Part shown: positions 11,421-24,074 of the stretch, in pieces
Numbering within the stretch: position 1 is the stretch's first letter
How the letters are laid out: the number at the start of each line of letters is the position of its first letter
NCBI GenBank assembly: GCA_030549335.1
Contig: CM060198.1
Span: 41,394,353 to 41,458,352 of the forward strand
Origin: Pontederia crassipes
Lineage: Eukaryota; Streptophyta; Magnoliopsida; Commelinales; Pontederiaceae
Length of the DNA stretch: 64,000 nucleotides
Reading direction: 5' to 3'
Notes under the pieces: generated by a model
Databases searched by the model: none
Seen by the model: the letters and a program-made list of their open reading frames with translations, nothing else
What the model was told of the DNA's origin: nothing
Translations under genes and position numbers: made by a program

Positions 11421-12600
11421 TATTTTCCCCATCGTTTCCACCCCCGTCGGCGTCCGGCCCTTGTTCATTCATTGGGTATCTCGGCTGGTCATTTCTCCCT
11501 CACATATTTAGGGGTTCCCATTTCGGATAAACACATCTCAGCCTGTGATCAAGGCTTTCTCATCAAGTGCTTCTCCACCAGATTATCTGGTTGGCATCGT
11601 AAACTCCTTAGTCAGGCTGGTCGTACAACTTTAATAAAATCGTGCCTCTCCTCTCTTCCCACCTACTTCCTGAACTCCATCTACCTCTCGGTGGGCACTA
11701 TTGCCTCTCTAGAGCGTCTTTCCAGATCGTTTCTTTGGGACTCTGGAAGTGATCGTCTCCACCTGCTCAATTGGCCCATGGTACAGCTTCCTCGAGCTCA
11801 CGGAGTCTTGGTATTAGGAAGTTCTGACTTATTCGGACGTCTCTTCTGGCGCATCACATTTTCAGTCTTCTCTCTGTCTCTCAGACCCCCTGGGCGTGTC
11901 TGGTCCGAGCTAAGTATGGTCCCATCTCTCTCTGGAACCCCCCGCCTCTTAGTGGCTCTGCCTGTGCCTGGCGGCTGGTTATTGAGTCCCTCCCTCAACT
12001 TCGCCTAGGTTTCCTTAAATCCATCGGCTCGGGTCAGCATACTTCGGTCCTCTTCGACCCCTGGATTTCTCCTATCCCTCTTAGCCATTTACCCACCTAC
12101 CTTAACATGGATATTGACATTAGTACCTTAAGGGATTCTGATCTTATTCTGGATCACTCCTGGAAACACCCTCCTTTTGTCCCAGATTTTTTGCGAATCG
12201 ATTTGCATTGTAATATGTGGTATTTTTATTCCTCGTTCTGCCTGTGATGATGCGTGAGTTTGGGCGACCGATAATCATGGGCAGCCAAATGCTAGCTCTG
12301 TCTATAAATTCTTGACCCAACAGGCTTGGCCGACACCTGTGGCTGGATGGCATTCTTGGACTGCGTCTTGGAATGTCAGTGCTCCTCCTAAGATTCACTT
12401 CTTTCTTTGGAAGTTACTCCACCGGCGTCTGCCTATCTTGGACTACATTCTCATTTTCAACCCCACATTAAATCTTATCTGTCTCATTTGCAGCATGGCG
12501 CCTGAAACCATTTCCCATCTCTTCTTTTCTTGCTCTTCAGCTTTGGGACCTCTTCCAACTCAATCTCCACTACTCCTTTTGCTACTTTTCATCTTGGGAT

Positions 12601-13314
12601 TTGGGCTCCTGGCTCCTTGAGGGTGCGAGCCTTGACTCTCAATCCCGGAAGCAGCTTCTCTCCATTCTCGCTTTCTGCTTGTGGTCTATTTGGAATATTA
12701 GAAATGACATTCATTTTTGTTCCAAATATGCAACCGCCATGGTGCTCTGGGAAAAAGCTCTTGCTGCGTTTCACAAATTTTCGACTAGCACTACCCACAC
12801 CCTTGAGGCAACTCTTCCTTCGGATCCTCCGCGGATTCACTGGGAGCTCCCCGGCACGAATTGGGTCTCTCTCAATTCGGATGGCTCGTACATTCGGGCT
12901 AGCGACGCAGGGGTATACGACTTTTTGCTCCGCTCTTATTCTCAGTCTTTTATTTTTGCAGGTGCTGATGTTGCTCACGTCAATTCTGCCCTTCACTCGG
13001 AGGCCTGGGCGCTCCTCTACGGTATTCGTGTTTGCATTTCTAGGGGCTTCTCCCACGTTTCTATTCGTTTGGATTCTGAGGTGTTGATGCATCTGGTCTT
13101 GCGGCACCGCCACTGGCCTTGGTCGCTACAGGTTTTTCTCTCCGACATCATGGTCTACCTCGAACAAATTAAGCCCTATGATGTCAGAATGTATAGCTCT
13201 GCTGCAGATCATTTAGCGAATTTTGGCCGCCAAAATGACGAGTATTTTTGGGTGGATGGTCCTCCTCCTGACCTCCAACGATTTTTGTATCAGGACTCTA
13301 TGAGCCTTACTTAA
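12601..13314 (+). pseudogene. LINE ORF2 C-terminal RNase H domain
   Basis: Open frame of 237 codons at the end of LINE ORF2. The RVT_3-type plant RNase H begins at WVSLNSDGSY (first catalytic Asp, about 12862), continues with SEAWALLYGI (catalytic Glu, 12996), RLDSEVLMHLV (Asp, 13065) and finishes with AADHLANFGR (13203), so the usual D-E-D set is visible. The stop at 13312 is followed by a short 3' tail and the poly(A). This is the best-preserved part of the LINE. As part of ORF2 it is not an independent gene: the frame upstream of about 12560 differs and no promoter is present. Confidence 0.88.
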
Positions 13315-13340
13315 TTTAATACAACTTTTCCAAAAAAAAA

Positions 13341-13347
13341 AGGTATG
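13341..13347. repeat. Target-site duplication of the LINE (right)
   Basis: AGGTATG after the poly(A), matching 9970-9976. Confidence 0.75.
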
Positions 13348-14035
13348 TAAAAGGGATCCAACCCCTCTCTCCCCTCTTAATAGATTTCATGTTTGGATTG
13401 AGAGATCTAAGAATACCCTAATTCTTAGCGCAGATTGTGATGGAGGGTGCATTGATCATATATTTAGATATATATGATTTATGCTTAGATCTATATGTTT
13501 ACATGCCTAGAAAAAATGATGATCACGCTTTAGATTTATGTTGTATGTTTTAGGGAAGAACCCTAATTCTTCTTTATATTATGATTCATTTTATTCATCC
13601 TATATGCCTATTCGATGTATATGAATGCCCTTTAAGATGGTTAAGGATGATATGCATGATTTCTTAAAGATTCCATCTCAAAAATTGGCATTTTCGGGTT
13701 GGAAATCAGGATTCCAAGATGCCGACACGGTTGTGCCAACACTAGGAATGATTGTGACCAACCAGATGAGATCGGGGGTATTAAAATGGTTCTCGGTCAT
13801 GCCAGTGACACTTTTGTCAGAGCCATGAAGACAAATTTTGGCTAAAGGCCGAGAAAGGTCGTGAAAAGGCTAAGCACAACCATGACAACTCTGGGCACGA
13901 CGGTGACAAGGCACATCACGTTCGTGACAAGATTCGGCACAACTGTGACAATGCTGGAATGACTGTGAAAATGTTGGGCATGTCACATTTCTAAGCTCAA
14001 CTGTGACAATAGGAAGTCATATTGATTTTAGCGAT

Positions 14036-15737
14036 CTTGATCGAAAACATAAGGCAAAAAGTCTTACAATATGAGCATTGATGAGTTAAACCTACCAGAC
14101 AATCTCATTTGCTTTGCATCCATCCTGAAGAAAGATTTCTCGAGCATGTTGCAAGAAGAGCAGGAATGAGGAAAACCATAATCAAGTTGGATAGCTCACT
14201 TGATTAGCTCTCCTTTGGAGAGCATCAACTTCTAAAGTGCTGAATTTGGCCATAGACATCGATTTCACACAGTGAGTGAACTCATGGCTGCTCGATAACA
14301 AGCAAACTAGATCACCATATAGGATAAAATTGGTAAAAGAAATGCAAATACCAAACCAATTAAACATCCTTGCACTCATCCATCTTGATTTGGTGTGTAC
14401 ATGGCCTATCATGCTATATATTTCACATTGATGATTGAACTTTCTAACACCAAACCATGTTTAGCGAATGTAACCCTGGAAATCAGAAGAAATCAGAACT
14501 AGTTTATGCAAAGCAGAAGAGAAGAAATAAAACCTAAAATACCATTAGCATTCTAGTATTAACCGAACATAATTTTTAGTGACGACTAGAGCAAATTACT
14601 ATCCATGTCCGGCTTAGACAAATGACCGAGCACTATTTCTGCTAGTAAATCTATTTCCACAAGTAATTAGGGCTAAGCAAATCCGGGATTGGATTCAGAT
14701 CCAGAGCTGATCCGACTTCTACCAGGTCAGAATTTTCTGACCCGATACCGGATTGGGTCTGACCTAGCAAACCGAGAATAGGACCAGTTTTGGATCGGCA
14801 ATCATCATTTTGAAGACAACAAAATCATTATTTTGAAGAAATAATTAAGTAGCTACTAAAACATAAAGGCAATATCATAAATTGATCAAAACCATCTAGA
14901 AGAAATAAACAAGCAGCACACATTCTAGCATCCACATCTTTCTCATAGCTAAAAATGTTCAAATTTCCAAAGTGGCACAACTTGAGCAGGCTGAATTGAT
15001 TTTAATATGAAAGAAAAAAATAGAAAAAATTTGTTGGTTCCAGGAAACTGGGAGTTTAGACCACATTCTAAATAGAACTAAAAAAATAATGGCGGTGCTA
15101 AATCAGGGGTTTAGACCGCATTCTATACAAAAACATTTTTCAGAAAATATTTGCTGGTTCCTAGAAACTAACACCAAAGATTCTTCTTTACTTCCATCAA
15201 ACCTCCCCCACTCCACATCAACTGCCATGGAGATAAGATAGAAGAATAAGATTAGGCAACACACAGAATGTTTTAGACAATTGAAAAAGAATTAAGTTAG
15301 TGATAACTGATAGCTTTTGGAAACTACGAAGAAGCAAGTGTCCTATACAAACAATGGGAGCGAACTTCATATGTTATACTTAATTATTGGAGATAAAAGG
15401 AGGGTGTCGTAGAGGACACTCAAATATATGATTTTTATATTTGAATTGGATTTTCATTATGATATTTTGCTCTACACATATTTACCTGAAGTTTCTGTCT
15501 TACATTTGTTTGATTTATTTAGAAGAGAGTAGAAGCATTTCCCTCTATTTTCCAAGGCATATCAAGCTTATTTAGAATAGATTAAAACTACTTCCCTCTA
15601 TTTTCTAACTAAAGCATATCAAGCAGACGATATACCCTTTATAAAAATAATAAAAATGAAAATTATAGAGACAAACAATTACATATACTTACATAATGCT
15701 CCCAAACAAGAGGTTTACTGCACTAGATATGTAGTCG
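14036..15737. other. Unassigned AT-rich region; possible hAT terminus near 14655
   Basis: I recognise no protein domain. At 14663 TAGGGCTAAGCAAATCCGGG begins a GC-richer block that resembles hAT ends, with internal TGACCCGATA at 14738-14747; the inverse TATCGGGTCA occurs at 22313-22322. Around 15030-15170 two diverged direct repeats (GTTGGTTCCAGGAAACT and GCTGGTTCCTAGAAACT; TTTAGACCACATTCTA and TTTAGACCGCATTCTA) alternate. Confidence 0.3.
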
Positions 15738-18190
15738 TGATGTGAGGGGCTCATAACAACATAAAACAATGTACTTCATATGGAAGGGCCACGTATTAGG
15801 AGTAGTTATTGCTAAACAATTACCCCTGCATGAGCGACTGCCCTTACTTCACAGAAAAAAAATACCGAATTAAGCTCTAAAATTTATAAGTTCTCTACAC
15901 TATCACGATGCGAACCACAAGTATACAACATGTCACTAGTGCTTGAGGTTCAAATCCATAAGGAAAACCTTGAATTGAAATGTAAACTACCGAAAACCAA
16001 GAACAGATTGAAATAGATAAAGTAAATAGTTCTTTTAAAGTAAATGGTCACTCTAATTTTTAGGATTTTTATGGTATTAAATGAGATAACAAAGAACATG
16101 AATCAAGATTTGAAATGTTCGTCTACTCAATAGGATCATGAACTAAGGATTTATGGGGGATGCTTTTGCTTAGGATTAATGTTCTATGTACTTTAAATCA
16201 TGGTTAAGGTTTTTTGTGATAATAATCACTTAGCTCATCACTGACACTCTCGTGTACACAAATGGCTCAGTTTGCGCACGAATGGTTCCGGCAATGAAGG
16301 AATCAATCCCTCTCTGAGCTGAGATTAAGCTAGGTTTCACGTGATTTTGCTGGGTTCTCAAGATGATAACAAAGGATCCAAATCAACCTCTTGGCCTAAG
16401 TAGAACCTCTCTTTGTAAAGATTACCCTCCCAGGTGAGGACAAGTTGGTAGAAGGTCGTGCAAAGTAAGGGAGAGTTCAGGTGAATGAGGTCCTAACAAG
16501 AAATGAAGGCTGTGACTCTCGATCATCTCCCTAAGTATGACCCTGTGATTGTATACCCTCTCGAATCCTCCACAGACGCAGAGTATAGAAGTTCCCTCTC
16601 GGGTAGGAGGTCATAGAATCAATAAAAATATGACCAAAATAGAAAGAAGATGATAATGCAAAGTAGGGAGAGAAACAACTTCAGCTCCAAAATGTGCAGC
16701 TCACGATTCCTTCTTTGGTGATTGAAACCCTGTTCCACCTCTCAGCATGCATACATGACTTCAATGGAAAACATCCCTCTCGGACTATGAATCAAAGAAC
16801 ATGCATTTCCTGAACTGAATACTTCCAAACACCATCACATGAACGCCAATATCATGGAAACTAATTTCGTCCAAGTTTCAAGAAGATAACTCTGTTCAGC
16901 TTCTTATCCCTCGGCATTCGACTAAATAGAGGCAGGAACTCCCACTTGGGTTGCATTCAAGATAAGCTCAAGAGCTCAATCAACACATAGAATCATTACA
17001 ACAAATTAAATGAAGCAGGAAATGATTCATTAGATTAGCAAAGAAATTGAACAACCTACACAAAAAACAAGAACTAAATAGAGAACAAAAGCATCTGAAG
17101 CAAGCACATCCCCCAACCTTAGTGGCTGGTTAGTTACACAGCATGTTCTTAAAGAGTGACACAACTCTCTCGAATACATCCATGGTAATCTTCATATCAT
17201 GAAATGTTTTTTTCGAAAAATCCACTTGTGAGAACTTTTTAGTCCCCAAGTCTGCTATGCCTTCCCTCCCAAGATTTTAGAACTTAAGAGTTTATGTTAA
17301 CTCATTTTACATTCGACAAACTCGAGATATAAACTTGAAATGTAAACTCGTAGAATATATGTATATGCCTTTATATATATTTAATATTATATGCTATAAA
17401 ATATTTGTGAAAATTGGTTTTTATATGTTAGTTTCAAATGTAATGAGTTCATTGGTCATATTTCAACTCACTCATATTGAATTGCATAATAATTCATTAT
17501 TTTTAACAATTCATCACTCTACAAGTACACTATATAAGTCAATGCGAATTCAAAGTTTGTACCTCAAATTATCAAAGTAGTCCATGAGTCATGCAAATTA
17601 AAACGTAGAGTATTCTTAGTTTTAAATCATGAATGTTTAATGCTATTGTCATTTCAATTTTGACCTTAAATTTTGGTTAAATGCCTAACTATTGCATCTG
17701 ACGATTCTACTTACAGACTCGGTCAACTTTACCTAAGTTTTTTTCGAGCTTACTTGAGTCTACTCGAGACCATCAAAGTCTAATCGAGTTTAGCACCAAG
17801 TCTGATTTCACTCTGAATTCACTCGATTTTATGACAAAACTCATGAACTCCTAAGAGTTTAAGTCTCAAAATTGAGAGTTTATGAACCATGTTCCCACTA
17901 TCTCGGCCCCCCTTTTTCGTTGCCTTCAGTCTTCCTTTTATAGCCTTGCATCATACCCTGCCAGCTGCCATTCTACTTGCCCCCCTTTTTTCTTTGTTAT
18001 GTTTTTTGTCCTCTATTGCCTTCATCCAACGAGACCTCATTTGCAAAGTGGTTGTTTTCTGTTGATTGTTTGGCCTCATCCAAGAACAAAACAACCCATT
18101 TATTTTCAAAATAGCTTATCGAAATTGGCTTTAGCACGTTCCCCCACTTATCAGCATGGGTAGAAGTTCTTGCAAGGGGTTAATGCATCA
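15738..18190 (-). mobile_element. Tat-like gypsy solo LTR H1 (minus orientation)
   Basis: Begins on the + strand TGATGTGAGGGG and ends TTAATGCATCA, i.e. minus-strand TGATGCATTAA...TCACATCA, the same end style as the Tat-like LTRs at 34479 and 54420. It carries the motif pair near 15920 (ACAAGTATAC and AAATCCATAAGGA) and is collinear, diverged, with H2 at 22353-23605. A minus-strand TATA box (CTATAAAAGG) lies at 17937-17946. An AT-rich block at about 17265-17880 has no counterpart in H2 and looks like a later insertion. No matching target duplication was found. Confidence 0.6.
17265..17880. mobile_element. AT-rich insert within LTR H1, unclassified
   Basis: Absent from the collinear LTR H2. 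It starts near ACTTAAGAGTTTATG and ends near AATTGAGAGTTTATGAACC, so similar words (AGAGTTTATG) occur at both ends in direct orientation. Its right half is rich in ACTCGA/CTCGAG words. No coding capacity. It may be a non-autonomous DNA element, but the ends are not defined. Confidence 0.3.
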
Positions 18191-18940
18191 AAGGAAAAAG
18201 CAAATTGAGTCTTTGTCATCGATAAGTAAAATTAGTTGTGGAGAATTAGAAATTGTTGCATATAGAGATAAATCATGCATTAAGGGCTGAAATTTTAATC
18301 ATTTTTTAACCAAATGCTTGCCTAACAGATGTGAAAACATATATATATATAAATTCTCCACATCATCAAGGATTAGTGGCATTTGTTTGCAAGCCATAGA
18401 AAGTTCAGCAGTACATAGAAAGAAACAATTTTTTTTCAGCTTCACAAGTAGACTTCCTTTCCTCTTTCTTTTAACAATGTTGTGCTGCAACTAATATGAC
18501 AATTTTAGTACAAATGGTTGCAACTAATATCTTATTTTCTAGTTTAGTACAAGTGTTGCCTCTAAAGTTATAAAGATTCAATTACCAAATGGAGAGCAAG
18601 AAAATTTAAATGTATTATAAAAAAGGTCAAAGTTCACATGCTCACAATTGAGCGAGTTAATTGTCTTTTATCATTTTATCCAATGATAAACTTGAGGGCC
18701 CAACTTGGGTACCCCCGATAGCTTCTACATAAGTGTCCAAAATGTCATAATTAATAACATGACTAACAATATAAATAAAGAGTTAAATAATATGTAAATA
18801 TCTTAATATTACTTTAACTTATAATTATATTATTTGTGATATTGAATTGATCAAAATATTCTTCAACTTTGAAGTGTGGTGATGATAGCCAACTTTGCGT
18901 GCAAATGAGAGCTTTAGCCATTTTTTGTGATAGACAACTC
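18191..18940. other. Unassigned; probable 3' non-coding part of the hAT element
   Basis: Between LTR H1 and the end of the transposase fossil. AT-rich, with no domain or RNA gene seen. A GC island at 18692-18722 reads GGGCCCAACTTGGGTACCCC, with nested GGGCCC and GGTACC palindromes. Confidence 0.3.
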
Positions 18941-20660
18941 CTAAAAATAATCAAGAATGCGTCCTTCAATGCTAAAAACAAAGTCCGAACGAATTGTAGA
19001 GACTAGAATGGCCAAACCATCATGTGTCATTAGAGAAAGCACTCTATACTTTGTAGAATTGACCTTATACAAATTTAGGATGTCAAAATCCCCTTCACCC
19101 TCACAAGGTTCTATAAAAAATCTCAATTTCAGATTTGTTATCATTGTATTTTTCCTTTTGTAGTCTACTCCATTGATGAATCCTTACATTACATTTTTAA
19201 CCATAGTTATAGAACTTGGATTCTTCACTTGAGAAATTGAGCCATTACTCACTTCCTGTGCATAATAGTCATACATATGATACATAATATCTTGAATATT
19301 TGTAACAATCATAGTAGCTATAGTTGAATCATAAAGATTGGTATAATTCCATTCAACATACCCACACTTACATCTAGGATCTAATACAACAACAATAAGT
19401 ATCAATGGGATAATGTTTTCATATTTTTTCCAGTACTTATCGTATTTAGATCTCATGTCGCAAGCCATATTTCACAAGTAGGCATCATGACCATTACTCC
19501 ATTTTGCAATTTGAGATTGAATAGATACAATCTCATGAAAGCAATCAAAAGATGTCACAAATGATGAACCATTGCATGTTGCATCATAAAAAATTTGAAA
19601 AAACAACATAAAATTTTGAACATTTTCCCAATCTTGAGTTGTCGGTGGCACACAATCATTGTCCTTGAAATGTAATTGGTATCAATATCTTCTTCATCTA
19701 ACCTCTCAAATACTTTTAGGAAATTTTCAGCTCATTCCAATATTAAATAGGCTGAATTTATTGAGTAGGCATATTCATAATAAAACTATATTGGCTAGTT
19801 ATTTTCTCCTCTTGTGTAAATCTTTTGAATTTTTCAAATTGTGCCGAGATGATATGACATAGTGAACAACCACATGAAATTGGCACAATTGCTTATTTTA
19901 TATCATGTCAACTATTTTTGACCATATGATTTAGTGTACGTGACAACATCTGATGTGAATAAAATCACTATTACAAATCAAACATTTCCAACTATTTAAT
20001 CTCTTTTTCAAATGGTCAATAACATTATCATTGGCTGATGCTTTAGCAATGTCTTCTCCCTTATGACCTTCAATTGGACAAAGATTAAGAATAATTTTAT
20101 GTAAAACCCAATCTTCATCAATAAAATGTCCTTTCGGTTATCCATTTTATCAAGATATAATTGATAATCGCAATAGTAAATCTTGAAGGAATCATAATTC
20201 TAGGTTCCAAACATTTTGAATACTTACAAAAACCAACACCTTCTACAACTTTGAAAGCTTGCTCATCATATATCACGAACTCAGCCATGGCTCTTCTACA
20301 ATCTTCATATTTATATGAATCGACCTAATGGTTTTGCTGTACGTACTCCTTGTAGGCTTTGTGCCAACATTTTCTGTCCTCTCATTTCACTCCTATGGTC
20401 TTGCATTGTTAAGTGCTTAAATAAACCAGTAGTTCCATGCTTATTAAGTTCCGCAACAAAGTCATTTTTTCAATATTTTCATCTTGATATAGCTTCATGA
20501 TCCGAAGTAAATTTTTCAAAATGATTTGGATCTGTTCTTACTTGACTTCCTCTTAACTAGTTCTATTTCATTGGAAACATCATCAATTCCTTTCGTAGGG
20601 TTATGTGCAAACTCGAATATGATGTCATTAGAAGTTGGATTAGATTTGATGGCAGTCATT
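18941..20660 (-). pseudogene. hAT (Ac-like) transposase, decayed
   Basis: Read from right to left. Near 20350-20480 the BED-type zinc finger's end is visible (HGTTGLFKHLTMQDH). At 20165-20330 comes the hAT core start (RRAMAEFVIYDEQAFKVVEG, then CLEPRIMIPSRFTI). Around 19490-19740 are VFERLDEEDI, QDWENVQNF-like and HEIVSIQSQIAKWSNGHDAY blocks. At 19184-19468 is MRSKYDKYWKKYENIIPLIL followed by VVLDPRCK. The C-terminal hATC dimerisation domain is at 18941-19144 (DFDILNLYKVNSTKYRVLSL, IRSDFVFSIEGRILD, where the family has ASESAFSTGGRVLD). The order and spacing match RICESLEEPER/DAYSLEEPER-type plant hAT proteins of about 600-700 residues. Several stops and frame changes separate the blocks (for example between 19468 and 19500, and about 19640), so it is dead. 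The usual serine-glutamate-serine of the hATC box is altered to RSDFVFS. Confidence 0.85.
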
Positions 20661-22352
20661 GTATTATCCACAATTCACAAAATATATATGCTGCCTTTGA
20701 TAAAAAAAATACACATAAGATAAGTGGTATGCAAATAAGTGGGAGTGCAAATAGGAATCCACACATTATCAATACATGAAAGAAATTAACAATAGAAGTT
20801 GGAATGCAAATAAGTGCAAATACATTACCAATAGGAAACTGCCTTTATGCTGACGTATTATTACAGATTTCATCACAATGGCATGAATGATATATGTGCC
20901 AATTTAGTTTGGTTCAGATGATCACGAGAAGTGGGAGTGCAAATCAATCACATTAATTGGATGAACGCACTGACCATCGACCATCCATTATTAATAGCAC
21001 ATTGTTTAATAGTATGGCCAAATATAAAATGGAGTTAAGTAGGCTTGAGCACTAATTTGCCAAATATATTATTTTCTATTGTAGACATTAGTTACCTAAA
21101 AAAATCTGCACATTATCAATTATAATCAGAATCTGCACAACTGCTCATCATCTGTACTAACAATAAAAGAAACTAAACATTTGTTATTTGCGTGCAGATA
21201 GTAACAACAAAAGAAATTGTCCATAACCATCATAGTGAAAAGTCGACATGAATTGGTGGTTTCTCAAAGTGACTAGTAAATATCGAAAGCCAAACTCCAG
21301 ATTAAAGATAATAACAATAAAAAGGTTGGATTAAGTGTTCAATTAAGATTGTGTTAAGTTCATAAATTAAGAGAATTCCTTAAGTGATGCAATGTAGAGA
21401 TAAAAAAGAGCATCATAATAACTCTACTAATCGAATTAGTTACTAGCTACTAATTTATCCTAGTTAAAATATATACATAGACACCACAAATGCACAACGA
21501 ATTGGTGGAAGAGGTGGTTTAGGGGACAATGCATGATACATACAACCTTTAATTGCGCCAATAGTCCCTGCAAGATCTCAAGGAGACTTTCCAAGTTCCA
21601 AATTTCCAATAGTAAAACAATAACATTCCATACTTAATAAAATTGTGAGAAAAAATGAGTAAACATAATAATTAGGAAAAGGACATCCCTAAAGAGCTCA
21701 CCACACCTAGAAAATATGAGAAATCCTTCGAATCAAACTGTAGAGCCCAATAACTATCATTGTTTCCAAAAGCTATAGAATGAGAACAACAACTCAGGTT
21801 CGAAATGTTGTGCTAGGTTAAAAAACAAGCAATTGTATGATTATATTATGCACAAAAATCAAAATCATAACCGTAAGATTATATTATGCACAAGCAATTG
21901 TGTGAAGAGTTCACATCCAAAGTTCACAGAACCATATGATTATATTATGCACAAAAATCATAACCGAAGGCCCTATTTCCAACTTATAAGTAATGCATCT
22001 TGTACACCGACTAAATTAGGGAACTAACGTTAGGGAAGGGGTCCCGCCAGGATTCAACGTACCAATAGGGAAATTCATCAATGCTCGTTGGTTCCTGGAT
22101 GAACTATGAAAGGGAGAGGAGGGCTTGAGTGGCCATCCACAGATAGTTGGACACAGGACATCAACCAACACAACAACGTCGAAGTGCCTTGCCGATAGTT
22201 GACGACGAGAGTGGAGAGCGATAGTCAAAATCGTCGAGCGTGGGGCATCTACTCATCTAGGGGTTTAGAATATTAGATTTTAGGATTTTACATTTGGGAT
22301 GGGTTAACGACTTATCGGGTCACGGGGGATGGGTACTGACTCACATAGATTA
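20661..22352. other. Unassigned AT-rich region upstream of the hAT transposase
   Basis: Presumed 5' non-coding part of the hAT element. It contains three dispersed copies of GATTATATTATGCACAA (about 21840, 21878, 21937), the first and third extended by AAATCA..AACCG. No domain was recognised in its short open frames. It ends in a G-rich block (22290-22345) before LTR H2. Confidence 0.3.
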
Positions 22353-23605
22353 TGATGTGAAGAGCATAGAAACAACAAAAAATAGTGTGCCTTGTAATGA
22401 AAGAGTCAAATGTCATGAGCGATTACCCCTAGACGTATGACTACTCCCACATAGGCCATTACCTTTACTTCACAAGAAGAATATCAAATTAAACTTTAAA
22501 ATTTATAATTCTCTACACTATTACGAGAACCGCAAGTATATAGCATGTTATTGTAGTGCTTGAGGGTAGACCCATAGGGACAAAGTTGAAAAGTTCACAC
22601 TTGATTGAAACTATTTAGAAGGAATAGCTTAAGTCTATGGGTGTTGCTTAAAGTAATAAAACGAAATGCTACGAACTAGAAATCACAGCAAATAAAACTA
22701 CACTAATTTTTATGGAAGCAAAAATAGACAAAGGTCAGTGTAGATAAACACTAAGGCTTAGGAGAATGTTTTCACTTGGAATTAATATTCTCTGGTCATT
22801 AAATTATGATTATAAATTGCCCCTCAGCATGTGCAAAAGTATGTAATCATGATACACATCACTCAGCACATCATGCATTAGTGGCACTCTCGTACACACG
22901 AATGTCTCAACTCACGCATGTTGATGGGATCATCTATTCAACTCAATCAACATTCTCATGTGCATAAGCAGGTAGATGAATCAAATCCTCTATGCAGGGA
23001 TTGAGTTGGGATTTCGTGCAGCCTCAACCTACTGGGTTCTCTAGAAGATTACAGAAGATCCAAAATGGCCTTTCGATTTGTGTTGGAATCCCATTTGTGA
23101 AGATAGACCTCTCGGGTGAGAACCTCTATGGTCGAGAATAGCACAAAACAAAATGAGTTCAGACAATTAAGATCTTATCTAAAAATTCAGACCATAAAAG
23201 GAGTAGAGAAACAAGACAGATATGGTTCAATAGAATCATTTCAAACAGATTTAAACAAAATGTAACGTGATATGATTCAATAGAACAGTAGAGAAATTGA
23301 CAGTCTAACAGGAGAGAAGAATCAGGAAGTAAAAAGAGAAGATAAACATCTCAAGATCAACATCCTCAAGCCACTAGCTGGCTGGTTTATACACATTAGG
23401 AAAACTACAAAAATGTAAAAGAAGAAAGGAAAAATGAAATAAAAGAAGAAGAAGGGACCGCAACCTCCTCTTCAGTCTCCTTTAGCAATAATGGGGATTC
23501 AGATTGTCGATTCGAGAGCCCCCTTCTTTGTTGACTTCAATCCCTTCTTATAGCCCCTCTTGCTCCTACCAGATGCCCACTCTTTTTGTCCTTTGGCACT
23601 CAAAT
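22353..23605 (-). mobile_element. Tat-like gypsy LTR H2 (partial, minus orientation)
   Basis: Starts TGATGTGAAGAG and is collinear with H1: the TTACTTCACA..AAATTTATAA..TTCTCTACACTAT block, the ACCGCAAGTATA...AGACCCATAGGGAC motif pair (22530-22580), CTCGTACACACGAATG (22888) and the minus-strand TATA region near 23550. It ends where the inverted A LTR begins at 23606, so its outer part is not seen. About 1.25 kb without coding content. Confidence 0.6.
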
Positions 23606-23950
23606 TGTAGGATCACAGACACTAAGAAGGGGGGGGGGGGGGGGGGGGGTAAATTGGTGTTAAATCGAAAATATTGATTTCACAAAAATCATCGTGAAAG
23701 CTTAAAATCAACTTGTCAATATTTATATCAACACAATAGCAAACAAATCACATGCATAATAGAGTAGAAATAGAGGGAGAATAGAGGGAGAGAGAAAGAT
23801 AAATACAAGATGCACAGTGATTTGTTGACCAGATTCGGCCACACCTTAACCTACGTCCCTGCTTCAACTTTTCGACCTCGAGACCATCGGAGATTCCACT
23901 AACACCCTTCTTTCATTTCAAATGGGGTAAGGAAGAAATCATTTACAACT
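23606..23950 (-). mobile_element. Inverted fragment of a copia A LTR
   Basis: The + strand reads TGTAGGATCACAGACACTAA then about 20 G, then GGTGTTAAATCGAAAATATT: the exact reverse of an A LTR end. Similarity continues, in reverse, to the leader (CTCGAGACCATCGGAGATTC, 23879) and stops near 23950. It lies head-to-head with the forward A cluster that follows. Confidence 0.85.
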
Positions 23951-24074
23951 CTTGCCATAACATACATTACCATAACATTGATGTGGAGAAAAAAAATTGC
24001 ATTTCAACAATAAATCATACATTTGAGCATGACAACATAACAAAACATGAAATAAATGTATGTTGAACATGAAC

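Larger units (their letters stand above)
9977..13341 (+). mobile_element. 5'-truncated L1-type LINE with RNase H domain
   Basis: A 3.4-kb non-LTR retrotransposon ending in a short poly(A) (13332-13341) and flanked by AGGTATG repeats. It starts inside ORF2, after the endonuclease, in the linker (WLQQGDNNTKFFHLQ, about 10290). Then come reverse transcriptase (10600-11420), the thumb/connector region with the WHRKLLSQAGRTTLIKSCLS motif (11590), a zf-RVT zinc-binding domain (PPKIHFFLWKLLHRRLP, 12385) and RNase H (12840-13314). GC content and codon use stand out from the AT-rich surroundings. The frame changes near 10750, 11420, 11800 and 12560, and there are stops near 10100, 10357 and 10640, so ORF2 is not translatable as one protein. 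Endonuclease-first L1 elements with a C-terminal RNase H are characteristic of plants. It inserted into the LTR of gypsy D. Confidence 0.93.
9737..14035 (+). mobile_element. 3' LTR of gypsy D, split by a LINE
   Basis: Starts TGTAACAACCCC after the PPT, is interrupted at 9976 by the LINE, and resumes at 13348 with GGGATCCAACCCCTC, a block also found in LTR C near 40880 (GGGGATCCAACCC). From about 13800 it holds repeated GTGACAA/CACGAC words like those of the C LTR at 41290-41740. The far end is not clear; 14035 is approximate. Confidence 0.55.
14655..22352 (-). mobile_element. Probable hAT element remains, hosting LTR H1
   Basis: Inferred extent only. The hAT transposase fossil (18941-20660, minus) lies between a hAT-like terminus near 14663 and an inverted partner block at 22313-22322 (TATCGGGTCA, inverse of TGACCCGATA at 14738). 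The solo LTR H1 (15738-18190) would then be a later insertion, leaving about 5.2 kb of hAT DNA. No 8-base target duplication was found, so the ends are uncertain. Confidence 0.35.
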
